Of a stretch of 64,000 bases of DNA, positions 8,349 through 18,600 are shown piece after piece. Location of the stretch: the NCBI RefSeq assembly GCF_000382165.1, contig NZ_KB907719.1, positions 1 to 64,000 on the forward strand. Direction: 5' to 3'. The position numbers and the translations under genes were made by a program. The notes beneath the pieces were generated by a model that saw only the letters and a list, made by a program, of their open reading frames with translations, did no database searches and was not told where the DNA came from. Source of the DNA: Arsukibacterium perlucidum DSM 18276. Its GTDB lineage: Bacteria > Pseudomonadota > Gammaproteobacteria > Enterobacterales > Alteromonadaceae. How positions within the stretch are numbered: the first letter of the stretch is position 1; every line of letters begins with the position of its first letter.

Positions 8349-8507
8349 TTAAGAATGCTGTCGGTATAGCCGAACCCAGAAGGTAGTTTCAAAAATGACA
8401 CCAAGCAACAGAAAAGCAAGTCCTCCAGCCGGAATGCCAAGCACATAACACCCCACAGCAGCTAACAAGCATAATATTGTCAGGCACCATCTTTTAATAA
8501 AATTCAT
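8349..8507 (-). CDS. Small two-helix membrane protein (52 aa)
   Basis: The ORF begins MNFIKRWCLTILCLLAAVG and ends RLYRQHS. It has two hydrophobic stretches separated by a short turn (residues about 7-24 and 27-45). AAGGAAAAGG lies directly upstream of the ATG, a strong ribosome site. Positive charges at both ends suit an inner-membrane hairpin protein with both ends in the cytoplasm. Function is unknown. Confidence 0.6.
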   Translation of the reverse strand: MNFIKRWCLTILCLLAAVGCYVLGIPAGGLAFLLLGVIFETTFWVRLYRQHS

Positions 8508-8708
8508 TGCCTTTTCCTTATAATTTTGTAACCCGCTTAAACTATGCCTGCATTTAACTGTAAATCAAGAGTTTGTGTTTTTAATTGTTCAAAAAAATAG
8601 CATTCGCACTTTTACTCATCAGGCACTACTATCAATAAAAAACATTAATGTTAACTAATAAGCAGTTAGCGTTCAGGCATACTGACTTTACCTGATGGCG
8701 TATTGACA

Positions 8709-10181
8709 ATGTGGCTTACTACAAAATTAACGGCTTCGGCACGCTGCACATTTTCCCGGCCGCTGACACTATTTTGGCTGTTTTTTAGCCTGGGGCTTGC
8801 TGGTATGCTGCCATCTCTCAGCCAGGCAGATAGCACGGCCGCCCTCCCTATTGAGCAACCGGTACCCTATTGCGTTGATCCTGACTGGATGCCTTATGAA
8901 GCCATCAGAGACGGTGTTCATGTCGGAATTTCTGCTGATTATCTGCAGCTTATTACCAGAAAAACGGGTATTCAGTTTCAGCTGGTTCCCACCTCGTCCT
9001 GGCAGGAATCGCTGCAACTATTGCAAAGTGGTGATTGCCAGTTATCACCTATGCTAAACCGCTCCGCAACGCGTGATAATTATCTGCAATTTTCGGAAGT
9101 GTATTTCCGTTCGCCTAACGTGTTGGTATCGTTGCGGGAGCAACCATTTTTACAAAGTCTTGAGAACATCGGCAATCGCGCTTTGGCAGTGCCGCATGGC
9201 TACCGGTTACTTGAATATGTTGAACGCTACTACCCGCAAACTAAACTGGTACGGGTGGAAAACGAGCCTGCCGGACTGGCAGCCGTTGCCAGTGGTAAAG
9301 CGGATTTATTTATCGGCTCACTGTATTCAATTAACAGCCAGATCCAGCAAAATTCGTTATATCAGCTAAAAATAGCCGGCTGGGTCGGATTAGAAGACGA
9401 ACTTAGGATTGGCGTCACTAATCGTTATCAAGCACTTATTCCCATTCTTAATCAAGCGCTGCGAAATATCAGTGAGCAGGAACAAATTAGCATTTACCAA
9501 AAGTGGACCAGAATAGACGTTATTACAGTGAACAATTACAAGTTGTTGTGGCAGGTCGGCGGTATTGCAATTGCTATTATTCTGCTGCTCAGTATCTGGA
9601 ATTACCGCAGTCGCTATTATAATCAGCGGTTACAGCAGCAAAATCAACAGCTGGAACAATCCCAGCATGAATTGAAAAAAGCCGTCACAGAACTGGAGTT
9701 TTTATCTAATCACGATCCGCTGACCCGGCTCTATAACCGCAATCACTTTGACTCAGTTATACAGCAGGAGCAGCGCCGTTCAACCCAATCAGAGCAAACG
9801 CTCAGCCTTATCGTTATTGACATTGATTATTTCAAAGATATTAACGACAAGCATGGACACAGTGTCGGCGATGCCATTCTGCGGGAACTGGCCGACATTA
9901 TTCTGGCAGAAGTGCGCGAGCATGATCAGGTAACCCGCTGGGGCGGCGAGGAGTTTGTCATTTTATGTCAGCATACTACCGCCGCAGAAGCAAAAGCCTT
10001 ATGCAAACGGATTACCGTGGCGCTTACTCAACACACTTTTACCAACAACATCAGTCTGAGTTGCAGTTTCGGCATTGCCGAACAGGCCCCCCAGGAAAAC
10101 CTGCTGCACTGTTTTGAGCGCGCAGATAAAGCTCTGTATCAGGCCAAAGAAGCTGGCAGAAACCAGATTTGCCTGGCATGA
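8709..10181 (+). CDS. Diguanylate cyclase with periplasmic solute-binding sensor
   Basis: This protein has an N-terminal signal sequence, then a family 3 solute-binding-like periplasmic domain (about residues 45-270; e.g. YCVDPDWMPYEA, ADLFIGSLYS). One membrane helix follows (LLWQVGGIAIAIILLLSIW), then a coiled coil and a C-terminal GGDEF domain with intact RWGGEEF. The inhibitory-site RxxD (REHD) lies 5 residues before it. It should make c-di-GMP in response to a small periplasmic ligand. ATG 8709 is preferred over TTG 8703; no strong ribosome site is seen for either. Confidence 0.88.
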   Translation: MWLTTKLTASARCTFSRPLTLFWLFFSLGLAGMLPSLSQADSTAALPIEQPVPYCVDPDWMPYEAIRDGVHVGISADYLQLITRKTGIQFQLVPTSSWQESLQLLQSGDCQLSPMLNRSATRDNYLQFSEVYFRSPNVLVSLREQPFLQSLENIGNRALAVPHGYRLLEYVERYYPQTKLVRVENEPAGLAAVASGKADLFIGSLYSINSQIQQNSLYQLKIAGWVGLEDELRIGVTNRYQALIPILNQALRNISEQEQISIYQKWTRIDVITVNNYKLLWQVGGIAIAIILLLSIWNYRSRYYNQRLQQQNQQLEQSQHELKKAVTELEFLSNHDPLTRLYNRNHFDSVIQQEQRRSTQSEQTLSLIVIDIDYFKDINDKHGHSVGDAILRELADIILAEVREHDQVTRWGGEEFVILCQHTTAAEAKALCKRITVALTQHTFTNNISLSCSFGIAEQAPQENLLHCFERADKALYQAKEAGRNQICLA

Positions 10182-10212
10182 CAAACAAGCTGATATATTG
10201 CTAACAGCTTTG

Positions 10213-10590
10213 CTACTCAGCGGTTTCAGGCTGGTTCAGTTGCCATGGCCACTTCCCAGTCAGTTCTACCTCCAGCGTAAAACTCAAAAATGTCCGTATC
10301 AGCACCACCAGCGCCAGCACCCCAACCGTGGTAAAGGTCAGTTCCACCGCCACCGTATGAATAATATCGGCGGCAATTAAAAACTCCAGCCCCAATAAAA
10401 TACCGCGGCCCAGCCGCTGCCGGATTTCCTGCTGAATAGCACGGGGTGAGTCGCGTTTAATCAGCCGGATAATGCCATGCAACAACGAATACACGGCAAT
10501 AACAGTAATAATGCCAATGCCAAGCATCTCAATTGCAACAGCACACCATTCGGGCCATGAGCCCAACAGGTTAGTTACGCCTTCTGTCAA
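10213..10590 (-). CDS. DUF1622 family membrane protein
   Basis: This 125-aa protein has three hydrophobic segments, the last two in ILLGLEFLIAADIIHTVAV and TVGVLALVVLIRTFLSFTLEVEL, characteristic of DUF1622. The start is TTG at 10590, supported by a perfect GGAGG 4 bases upstream. Family function is unknown. It is convergent with the diguanylate cyclase gene. Confidence 0.8.
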   Translation of the reverse strand: MTEGVTNLLGSWPEWCAVAIEMLGIGIITVIAVYSLLHGIIRLIKRDSPRAIQQEIRQRLGRGILLGLEFLIAADIIHTVAVELTFTTVGVLALVVLIRTFLSFTLEVELTGKWPWQLNQPETAE

Positions 10591-10707
10591 AATACCTCCG
10601 TTAGCAATACTGCAGTCAGCTCAATTTGCCTAAAGCATAGCCTACCCTCAGATACAGTGATAACAGCAGCAAACTAACCGGAGTGATTTTAAAAAAACTT
10701 ACCGGAA

Positions 10708-11184
10708 TTAACCTAACAACAACTGCGGGCCAATTGGCATAAAACGGCTGGCCGCATTAACCAGTGCCTGGGCGGTCAGGCTGGGAACACCATACACTTC
10801 AACTTCGGTCTGATAATTACCAATCAAGCGCTCTGCCAGCAAGGCAAAGTCACCGTCACCGGAGGCCAGCACCAGCACATCACTATGCTGGCCATACTCA
10901 ATAGCATCAAGGGTAATTCCAACATCCCAGTCGCCTTTGGCTGAGCCATCGGCCCGCTGGATAAAGGGTTTTAGTTTTACCTCAAAGCCAATAGCCCGCA
11001 GAATATTCTGAAACTGGCGCTGCTTTTCATCGCCGCGATCTATGGCATAGGCTATCGCTTTATCCACCTTGCGCCCGGCTGTCACCTCTGCCCAGAATGC
11101 GTTGTAGTCAAAACTTTTGCCAAAAGCCTGGCGGCTGGTGTAGTAGATGTTCTGCACATCAACCAAAATAGTGACGCTGTTCAT
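10708..11184 (-). CDS. NYN-domain (LabA/DUF88-like) protein, intact copy
   Basis: This 158-aa PIN-like protein carries the acidic residues expected of NYN domains: LVDVQNIYY near residue 9, GDWDVGITLDA in the middle and ASGDGDF before the last third. Family members are putative RNases, some linked to RNA turnover. GGAAG precedes the ATG. It is the functional paralogue of the pseudogene at 4666-5142, about 80% similar by eye, with the same length. Confidence 0.8.
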   Translation of the reverse strand: MNSVTILVDVQNIYYTSRQAFGKSFDYNAFWAEVTAGRKVDKAIAYAIDRGDEKQRQFQNILRAIGFEVKLKPFIQRADGSAKGDWDVGITLDAIEYGQHSDVLVLASGDGDFALLAERLIGNYQTEVEVYGVPSLTAQALVNAASRFMPIGPQLLLG

Positions 11185-11218
11185 CCGCTTCCTTAAATGT
11201 GCCCCTCAGGGAGTCAGG

Positions 11219-11782
11219 TTATTCAGAGGTGGCAGTTAAGTTCGCCTGTGCCGGCAAAATACTGCCCGGTAACCTGCTGGCGAGGTTAATTAACCGCTGT
11301 TGATTCTGTTTTAGCGCCACCTTGTCGGCCTCAGTTAAACAGGTCTCTACTACCACAATCATATTGTCTGTTTGGGCCAGCAGTTGTTCGGCCTGCTGGC
11401 GCTGGGCTTGTGGTAAAAACGGTAACGTTTGCCGGGTAACCGATAACACAGGTTGCAGTGATTGTAACAATGGCCAGCTGCCTTTGGCGGTTAATTCCAT
11501 AAATAATGGCGGACTTAGCTGATGTTCAGCCAGAATTTTATCGACTTCAGCCAGGTAACTTTTACCCTGCTGCTGCGCCCGCATCTCAGTCGCATGCCGC
11601 GGCCAGTCGCAGTGGCGCTGCAGCCTTACTTTATGCAATGAACCTACATCATCCTGCTGAATTTTGGCCAGCTTCGGTAAAGCTGCCTCCAGCCGGCTCA
11701 GGTTTTGCTCGGTCAGCACCGTAACAGCATAAGCAGGAACAACGGCCAGTAAACCCGCGCCAAACAGCATTGTTTTTATCAT
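11219..11782 (-). CDS. Hypothetical exported protein
   Basis: This protein of about 187 aa starts with a clear signal peptide (MIKTMLFGAGLLAVVPAYA). The ATG at 11782 is chosen because GGAGAG lies just upstream and the longer form would bury the signal peptide. The mature part is mostly helical and Gln/Leu-rich with two cysteines (RHCDW, VETCL) that could pair in the periplasm. The family is not recognised. Confidence 0.65.
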   Translation of the reverse strand: MIKTMLFGAGLLAVVPAYAVTVLTEQNLSRLEAALPKLAKIQQDDVGSLHKVRLQRHCDWPRHATEMRAQQQGKSYLAEVDKILAEHQLSPPLFMELTAKGSWPLLQSLQPVLSVTRQTLPFLPQAQRQQAEQLLAQTDNMIVVVETCLTEADKVALKQNQQRLINLASRLPGSILPAQANLTATSE

Positions 11783-11888
11783 AATAATTCTCTCCGGTTG
11801 CCGGGAAACGCCAGCATTTTTGTATTGCATAGCGCTATCAGAACCGATCCCGGCTGAACCCTGGCTGATAACAGGCAGCGTAAATTGC

Positions 11889-12449
11889 CTATGCTGAAAC
11901 TATGGTTATTAACCCCAGGATGATAAAAACTGCACAGGCGATACGCCGGGCCCAGTCCAGCGACACTTTCTGTAACAGCCAGCTGCCGGCATATACTACC
12001 GGCACATTGGCCGCCAGCATGCCAAGGGTGGTACCCCAAATTACCATCCAGACTGCGTCCTCAAAGGTTGCCGCCAGAATAACAGTCGCGATCTGGGTTT
12101 TATCGCCAATTTCGGCCAGAAAAAACAAAATACAACTGGCCGCAAAAGCGCCGTATTTCAGTACCCCGGTCTCATTACTGTCATCTTTATCAGGAATAAG
12201 CAGCCATAAACCAACAACAATAAAAGAGCCACCGAGTAACCAGGGGCCAATGGCCGGCGCTATAAACTGAGCCAGCCAGACACCCAGCCAGGCTGAAGCA
12301 GCATGGTTTAATAAGGTCGCCACCAGAATACCGGCAATAATGGCACCTTTAGCCCGAAACCTGGCCGCCAGAAATAATGATAATAATTGAGTTTTGTCGC
12401 CAATTTCAGCGATGGCAACGGCAGAAAACGAGGAAAACAAAGCGTCCAT
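11889..12449 (-). CDS. TMEM165/GDT1 (UPF0016) family cation exporter
   Basis: This 186-aa inner-membrane protein has about six helices in two homologous halves. Each half carries the family signature AEIGDKTQ (near residues 14 and 111), whose acidic residues bind Ca2+ or Mn2+. Bacterial members such as MneA export manganese, so Mn2+ efflux is the likely role. No Mn riboswitch was recognised in the 74 bases between it and the RND operon, which hold a GC-rich hairpin that may end that operon. Confidence 0.85.
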   Translation of the reverse strand: MDALFSSFSAVAIAEIGDKTQLLSLFLAARFRAKGAIIAGILVATLLNHAASAWLGVWLAQFIAPAIGPWLLGGSFIVVGLWLLIPDKDDSNETGVLKYGAFAASCILFFLAEIGDKTQIATVILAATFEDAVWMVIWGTTLGMLAANVPVVYAGSWLLQKVSLDWARRIACAVFIILGLITIVSA

Positions 12450-12464
12450 TACAACTCTCAGAGG

Positions 12465-12507
12465 CGAACTTGCGAAAGGCGGCAGGCATTGTATGAACTC
12501 TGCCCGC
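12465..12507 (-). terminator. Possible terminator downstream of the RND operon
   Basis: On the minus strand GGCGGGCAG and CTGCCGCC can pair with one bulged base, followed by TTTC. The hairpin sits between the second RND permease and the UPF0016 gene. The U-run is short, so termination would be partial at best. Confidence 0.35.
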
Positions 12508-12523
12508 CGGTCGCAACGTAAAA

Positions 12524-15500
12524 TTAGCCTGGTGGCTGCGCAGATTTTGCCGCCAGCAACACCTTGTCGCTGATTTTTCTGCTACTGCTGACCAGCCGGC
12601 TGCAGGCAGCGCGCAGTTTTAACAAACCGTAGTAGGTTAACGGTACTAACAGCAAACTGGTTAAGGTTGAGAACAGCAGCCCGCCAATAATGGCAATAGC
12701 CATCGGTGCATAACTGGGACCACCGCCACCGATCTGGGTGCCGCCCATCGCCAGTGGCAGCAAGCCGAGCACTGTGGTGGATACGGTCATTAATATCGGC
12801 TTTAAACGTGCTTCACAGGCATGAATAATGGTCGTTTTCAGGTCCTGCAATGGCAGCAACTCGCGGTCCTGATTTATCCTGTCGACCAGCACAATGCCGT
12901 TATTAACCACAATGCCCATCAGCACCAGCATCCCAATCATACCCATTACCCCCATGCCGGTGCCGGTTAGCAGGAAAGTCCAGAACACCCCTACCAGGGA
13001 AAAAAGCAACGAACCAATGACCGCAGTAGGCAGTAACAACGATTCAAATAACGCGGCCATCACGATATAGATCATCGCTACGGCCAGCAGCATATTTACC
13101 ATCATTACCTGTTGCTCTTCATCCTGGCGCTCGAAACTCCCCCGGAACGACCAGCGGTAACCATCCGGTAAAGCGACACTTTTCATTAATTGCTCAATAT
13201 CGGCCCGGGCTTTATCCATATCGGAATCTTTGGCCGGGTTCATCTGAATGGCAACGCCAGTGGCGCGGTCAAAGCGGCGGATGCTGGATAACCGCGGCAT
13301 AATGTTTAAGTCAGCCAGTTGCGCCAGGGTTATCGGCACGCCATTGGCGTTAGTCACCGGCAGTTGTTCCAATTCGGCAACAGATTGGCTGATTTTTTCA
13401 TCATAAATCAGCCGCAGCAGCAACTCGCCCTGTTCAGGGCTGCGAAAGGTGCGTAAATTCACACCGCGCAGCGCCAGCGCCACACTTTGCGCTACCTGTT
13501 GGGCGCTAACACTGTAGCGTTCAAGTTGCTGGTGATTGAGGATAATTTGTACTTCCTGCTGGCCATCGGTTAAGTCAGAGGTAACATCTTCCAGGCTGGG
13601 TAACCCTTGCAGCATGGGTACCAGCATTTCAGATAATTCCATCAGTACTTCAGTAGAGTTACCCAGTAAATGCAATTGCATACCGCCACCACCACCCCAG
13701 CCAAACACCGGCCGGGCCCGCACCAACATTGGCCAGCCGCTGCGAATTTCATCTTTTAACTGGGTCAGGCTCAGCGGTAGTTGCTCTTTCAGTAAGATAA
13801 TCGACATGGCATAACCGGCGGTGTAGTAGCTATATACCGACTCGATATGCAGCTCGTCCTGCCGGCTGTACAGGTAGGCTTCCATCAGGCTGACTTCTTC
13901 GCGCACTTCTTCCAGGCTGTAATTGCCCTGAATATGATAGTTCAGAAACAAGCGGCCATTGTCGCCGTTATCACCGTTATCTGATCCCATTGAGCCCATT
14001 GGCACAGCGATACTGGCCAGTACCAGCACTGCGGCCAACGCCGACAGTTTTGGCCAGTTCATTACCCCTTGCAGGCTGCGCTTGTATAGGCGATCCAGCT
14101 TGCTGCCATTAGCGTTCTCAAGCGGGATAACTTTTAATTTGGTGGTTAACAGTGGAATAAGGCTTAGGGCCATCACCAGCGAAATCGCCAGACACAGACA
14201 AATCGCTATTGCCACATGCTCGAGGAAAATAGTCAGCTGCATTTTCTGGCCGATAATATTCGGCAGAAATACAATCGCCGTAGTCGCGGTACCAGCCAGC
14301 ACAGCCAGGCTAACCCTTCGCACACCACGCTCGGTGGCAGCCCGGATATCGCCACCGGCGGCCCGCTCACGAAAGATACTTTCGGTAACCACTACCGCAT
14401 TATCTACCAACATACCTATGGCCAGCATTAAGCCCATCATGCTTAGAATATTCAGGCTGTAGCCCATAAAGTACATGGCGCCGAGCGCGATAATAATGGC
14501 ACTGGGCACCGATAACACCACCACCAGAGTGGTGGTTAAATGCCGCAAGAATAAATACAACACCACAAAAGACAACAAGGCGCCAATAGCACCGGCCATT
14601 AATAAGTCTTTTAGTGAGGTTGTAACGCCATCAGCAACATCGTCCATAATGTACAGATTAATGCCGTTAAAAGCCGGATTACTGTCGGCCGCTGCCACCA
14701 CGGCCATTGCGGCCTTAGCCACCTCAACCAGATTAGCACCCGACTCTTTATACACATTCATGCCCACTGCATATGTCTGGTTTAAATGACGACCATCTTC
14801 CCGCTTTGGCAGTTCCAGGGCGATGCTGGCGACGTCACGCAGCATTAAACCCGGCCGCACCGGCAGCCGTTCAATTTCAGCCAGCTGTCGGTACTCGCCT
14901 AACGGCTTAACTAAAATACTTTGCTCAGCGTTACGAAGCTCACCCGCAGTCAGGGCAAAGTTACTGCCCCGCAGTTGCGCCAATAAGGCGTTGGCATCTA
15001 CATTCAGGGCTTTTAGTTTATCCGGGTCGAGCCGGATAATGACCTGGCGTTTCTCCACCCCATATAATTCAACCTTAGACACCCCTTGCACCCGTTCCAG
15101 CGGCCGTTTTATTTGCTGCTCCAGTAAATCGTAAGCCATCGCCAGATCCCGTTCTGACGATATCCGTAACTGGAATATCGGCATATCGTCGGTGTTGAAT
15201 TGAAATACCAGCACCCGCTCGACATCATCCGGCAGTAAATGGCGCACCGTATCTATTCGTTCACGCACTTCCAGGCTTTTACTGCCTATATTTTCACTCC
15301 AGTTAAATTCCAATGACACTTCGCCACTGTTTTCGTTGGAGAAACTACGCATTTGCTTAATGCCACTTACCGTGGCAAGCGTCTCTTCCAGCGGCCGGGT
15401 TATTAATCGCTCGACTTCCGCCGGACTGGCATTGTTATAAGGCACATTGACATACAGCTGCGGAATATCGATACCCGGAAACATTTCCAGCGGTAACAAC

Positions 15501-15604
15501 CTGCTGGCCAGACTTCCGAACAGCAATAATGAAATAAACAACATGGTTACCGTAACGGGCCGGCTTAACGCCAACCGGGTAATGGCTAGTGGTTGCTCAG
15601 TCAT
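12524..15604 (-). CDS. RND efflux permease (second of two)
   Basis: This 1026-aa inner-membrane pump of the AcrB/HAE1 type has a first helix, a large periplasmic domain, TM2-6, a second periplasmic loop and TM8-12. TM4 carries GMLVDNAVVV, where the second Asp of the AcrB relay is Asn. TM10 carries VVNNGIVLVDR, where the AcrB Lys is Asn. The proton path therefore differs from AcrB. A short GDNGDNG repeat opens the second half. The start ATGA overlaps the stop of the first permease, implying coupled translation. The substrate is not predictable. Confidence 0.9.
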   Translation of the reverse strand: MTEQPLAITRLALSRPVTVTMLFISLLLFGSLASRLLPLEMFPGIDIPQLYVNVPYNNASPAEVERLITRPLEETLATVSGIKQMRSFSNENSGEVSLEFNWSENIGSKSLEVRERIDTVRHLLPDDVERVLVFQFNTDDMPIFQLRISSERDLAMAYDLLEQQIKRPLERVQGVSKVELYGVEKRQVIIRLDPDKLKALNVDANALLAQLRGSNFALTAGELRNAEQSILVKPLGEYRQLAEIERLPVRPGLMLRDVASIALELPKREDGRHLNQTYAVGMNVYKESGANLVEVAKAAMAVVAAADSNPAFNGINLYIMDDVADGVTTSLKDLLMAGAIGALLSFVVLYLFLRHLTTTLVVVLSVPSAIIIALGAMYFMGYSLNILSMMGLMLAIGMLVDNAVVVTESIFRERAAGGDIRAATERGVRRVSLAVLAGTATTAIVFLPNIIGQKMQLTIFLEHVAIAICLCLAISLVMALSLIPLLTTKLKVIPLENANGSKLDRLYKRSLQGVMNWPKLSALAAVLVLASIAVPMGSMGSDNGDNGDNGRLFLNYHIQGNYSLEEVREEVSLMEAYLYSRQDELHIESVYSYYTAGYAMSIILLKEQLPLSLTQLKDEIRSGWPMLVRARPVFGWGGGGGMQLHLLGNSTEVLMELSEMLVPMLQGLPSLEDVTSDLTDGQQEVQIILNHQQLERYSVSAQQVAQSVALALRGVNLRTFRSPEQGELLLRLIYDEKISQSVAELEQLPVTNANGVPITLAQLADLNIMPRLSSIRRFDRATGVAIQMNPAKDSDMDKARADIEQLMKSVALPDGYRWSFRGSFERQDEEQQVMMVNMLLAVAMIYIVMAALFESLLLPTAVIGSLLFSLVGVFWTFLLTGTGMGVMGMIGMLVLMGIVVNNGIVLVDRINQDRELLPLQDLKTTIIHACEARLKPILMTVSTTVLGLLPLAMGGTQIGGGGPSYAPMAIAIIGGLLFSTLTSLLLVPLTYYGLLKLRAACSRLVSSSRKISDKVLLAAKSAQPPG

Positions 15605-18600
15605 AAAGCCTCCTGCGCATTGCTATTCACCACAGCATCATCAGAGGATTGCTGTTGCCGGCTGAATAAGCCATACAACACAGGAATAAATACCAGAGTT
15701 AACAAGGTAGATAACATCAAACCAAAAATGACGGTAACGGCCATCGGCGCGCGGATTTCACTGCCGTCGCCGCCACCTAATGCCATAGGCAGCAGGCCCA
15801 GCACTGTAGTCAGGGTAGTCATCAGTACCGGCCGTAAACGGCTGGCGCCCCCTTCAATAATCGCGTCGGTTAACGCCATTCCGCCCTGCCGTAACTGATT
15901 AATCCGGTCTATCAGCACAATGGCATTGTTAACCACAATACCAGCCAGCATAATCAGGCCGATAAATACGATGACAGACAACCGGGTATCGGTTAGCCAC
16001 AAGCCAAGAATAGCGCCGGCACCAGCCAATGGTACCGTAAACAAAATTAATAAGGGTTGCAGCAGGTTTTCAAACTGCGAAGCCATTACTAAGTACACCA
16101 GAAATACCGCCAGCAGTAACGCCATAGTCAGCGAGCCATAAGCCCGCTGCATCTCTTCACTCTGGCCGGCGACAACAGCACTTATGCCAAATGGCAGATT
16201 TTGCTGCGCTACGATGTCGCGGGCACTGGCCGTAGCCTGCTCCAGGTCACCAAAAGCCAGGTTAGCACTGACAATCGCCACCCGCTGCTGGCCAACCCGG
16301 GTAATTTCACTGGGGCCAAGTTCGCGCCGAATGTCTGCCACAGCTGATAATGGTAACGGCTGGGCACTGCCCGGGTTAATAATCAAGGCCGCTAGCTGTT
16401 GCTCGTTTTGCCGGAATTCTTCGGCCAGCCGCACCCGGATATCGATTTTTCTGTCGTTTACCGAATACTGGCCCGCTACCTCACCGCCAACATACACCGC
16501 TACCCGTTTTGCGACCTGCTGCGCCGTCATACCCAGCTGCGCCAGCCGGGCATGGTCAAAATACAAGGTTATTTCCGGCTGGCCCGGTCTTAAACTGGTT
16601 TTAACATCGGTAAACCGTGGTTCTGCTGCCAGACTGGCCAGCAGCTGATCTGCCGCCTGCTTCAGTTCGGCCAGTTCAAAGCCAGTTAACTCAATTTCCA
16701 GCGGGGTAGCGAAACTAAACAGTTCCGGCTTATCGAAACGGGCTTTAACCCCGGCCATACCGGTAATATGCTGGCGCAGCTGCGCTATAACCTGCTGTTC
16801 GGCTTGCTCGTCACTACCTGTTTGCATCACAACATTCAGCCTGCCCCAGTGGCTGCCGCCAATGGCCGGGTCTACTGTCATCTGGGCACCGGTTCCTACC
16901 TGGCCGTAACTTCGGGCAACGCCGGTCAGCGGTTTGGCAACTGCTGCCAGCTCTTTTAGCACGGCATCGGTTTGTTCAATGGCACTGCCAATCGGCAGTT
17001 GCACTTCAACATAAAATTCGCCCTGGCTCAGCTCCGGGATCACATCTGCACCTAGGCGTGGTAACAAGCTGTAACATAGTCCAGCCAGCAACAGGGTACT
17101 GCCTATCGTCAACCATTTAGCCTGCAAGGCACCACTTAGTAAACGGCGGTAAGCGCGGGTAAGACCGTCCAGACTGGCTTTAACTACAAACAACAGCGGT
17201 TTAAATACCAGCCCGAGGACCCGGCTGACAGCCCGCCACAGCAACGTAAACAGGCTTAGCAGGCCAAGTAAGATAAAATACACGCCTTTAAAAATCATCC
17301 CTGGCACCCACCATAAAATCCGGCCAAGTTTATGATACCAGCGGGTTCCTTTTACCTTGGTTACTGCCGGTTCAACATCGGCAGCGCTGCTAACCCGACG
17401 CTGACGGGCAGCCATAGTAGGGATCAGGGTCAGCGCTACCACCAGCGATACTAATAACGCGAAAGTAACAGTTAGCGCCTGATCTTTAAAAAGCTGGCCG
17501 GCAATACCTTCGACAAACACCAGCGGAAAAAACACTGCTACCGTGGTCAGGGTTGAAGCGGTAATTGCCATTGCCACTTCGCCGGTACCGGTTCTGGCTG
17601 CCTCGGGTGCAGATTTACCCTGCTCTTTGTGCCTGGCAATGTTTTCCAGCACTACGATGGCGTTATCTACCAGCAGACCGACTGCCAGCGCGATACCCCC
17701 TAAACTCATCATATTCAGAGTAATGCCCTGACCGTACATCAGATTGAAAGTTGCAATAATTGAAACAGGAATAGACACCGAAATAATAACGGTAGCCCAG
17801 ACATTACGCAGAAATAAATACAGCACCAGCATAGCCAGTAAACCGCCGACTATACCGGCCGATTTTACTTCGCTGATGGCTTGTTTAATAAAAGCTGACT
17901 GATCGTATACCAGAGTCAGACTGTAGTCCTGCGGCAGCCCTTTGCGCAGATTAGGCAGCTGAGCCAGCAGCGATTCTGCTACCTTGACCGTGTTCGCATC
18001 GCCTTCTTTATAAATGGCGACTTCAATCGCTTCACTGCCATTAACGTAAGTGACACTTTTGCGATCAGCAAAAGCATCTACTACCGTTGCCACATCTTTT
18101 AAACGTATTTGTGAATTGCCGACAGTAGCCAGATACAGGTTTTCAATGGCGGATAAATCAGCAAACTGGTTAATGGTTCGCACCAGGAAATCGTAGCCCG
18201 GGGTTTCCAGCCGGCCCCCCGCTAAGTTAATATTCTCCTCGGCCAGCCGGCTGCTGATTAAACCGATATCCAGTTGCAGCAGACTCAATTTGTTCGGGTC
18301 AACCAATACCTGAATTTCCTGATTCAAGCCGCCGTCCGGCCGCACCGCAGCTATGCCAGGCATGGCTTCCAGTTTGCGGCGCAGGTCTTCCTCAGCGTAA
18401 GTGCGCAGCGACACCAGCTCGCGCTCGCTGCTGATACCGCCCTCGCGGCTAAGTGCCAACCGGACTACCGGGTCTAAATTAGGGTTGAATCTTAGCAACA
18501 GCGGTTTTTCAATATCCAGTGGCAACATTAAAACATCGAGTTTTTCCCGAACTTCCAGCATGGCCAGATCCATGTCTGTGCCCCAGTCAAACTCCAACAC

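Noticed and set aside
11889-12523. Mn-sensing riboswitch (yybP-ykoY) before the UPF0016 gene
   Set aside because: The 74-base leader has only a GC hairpin and none of the conserved loop sequences I would expect.
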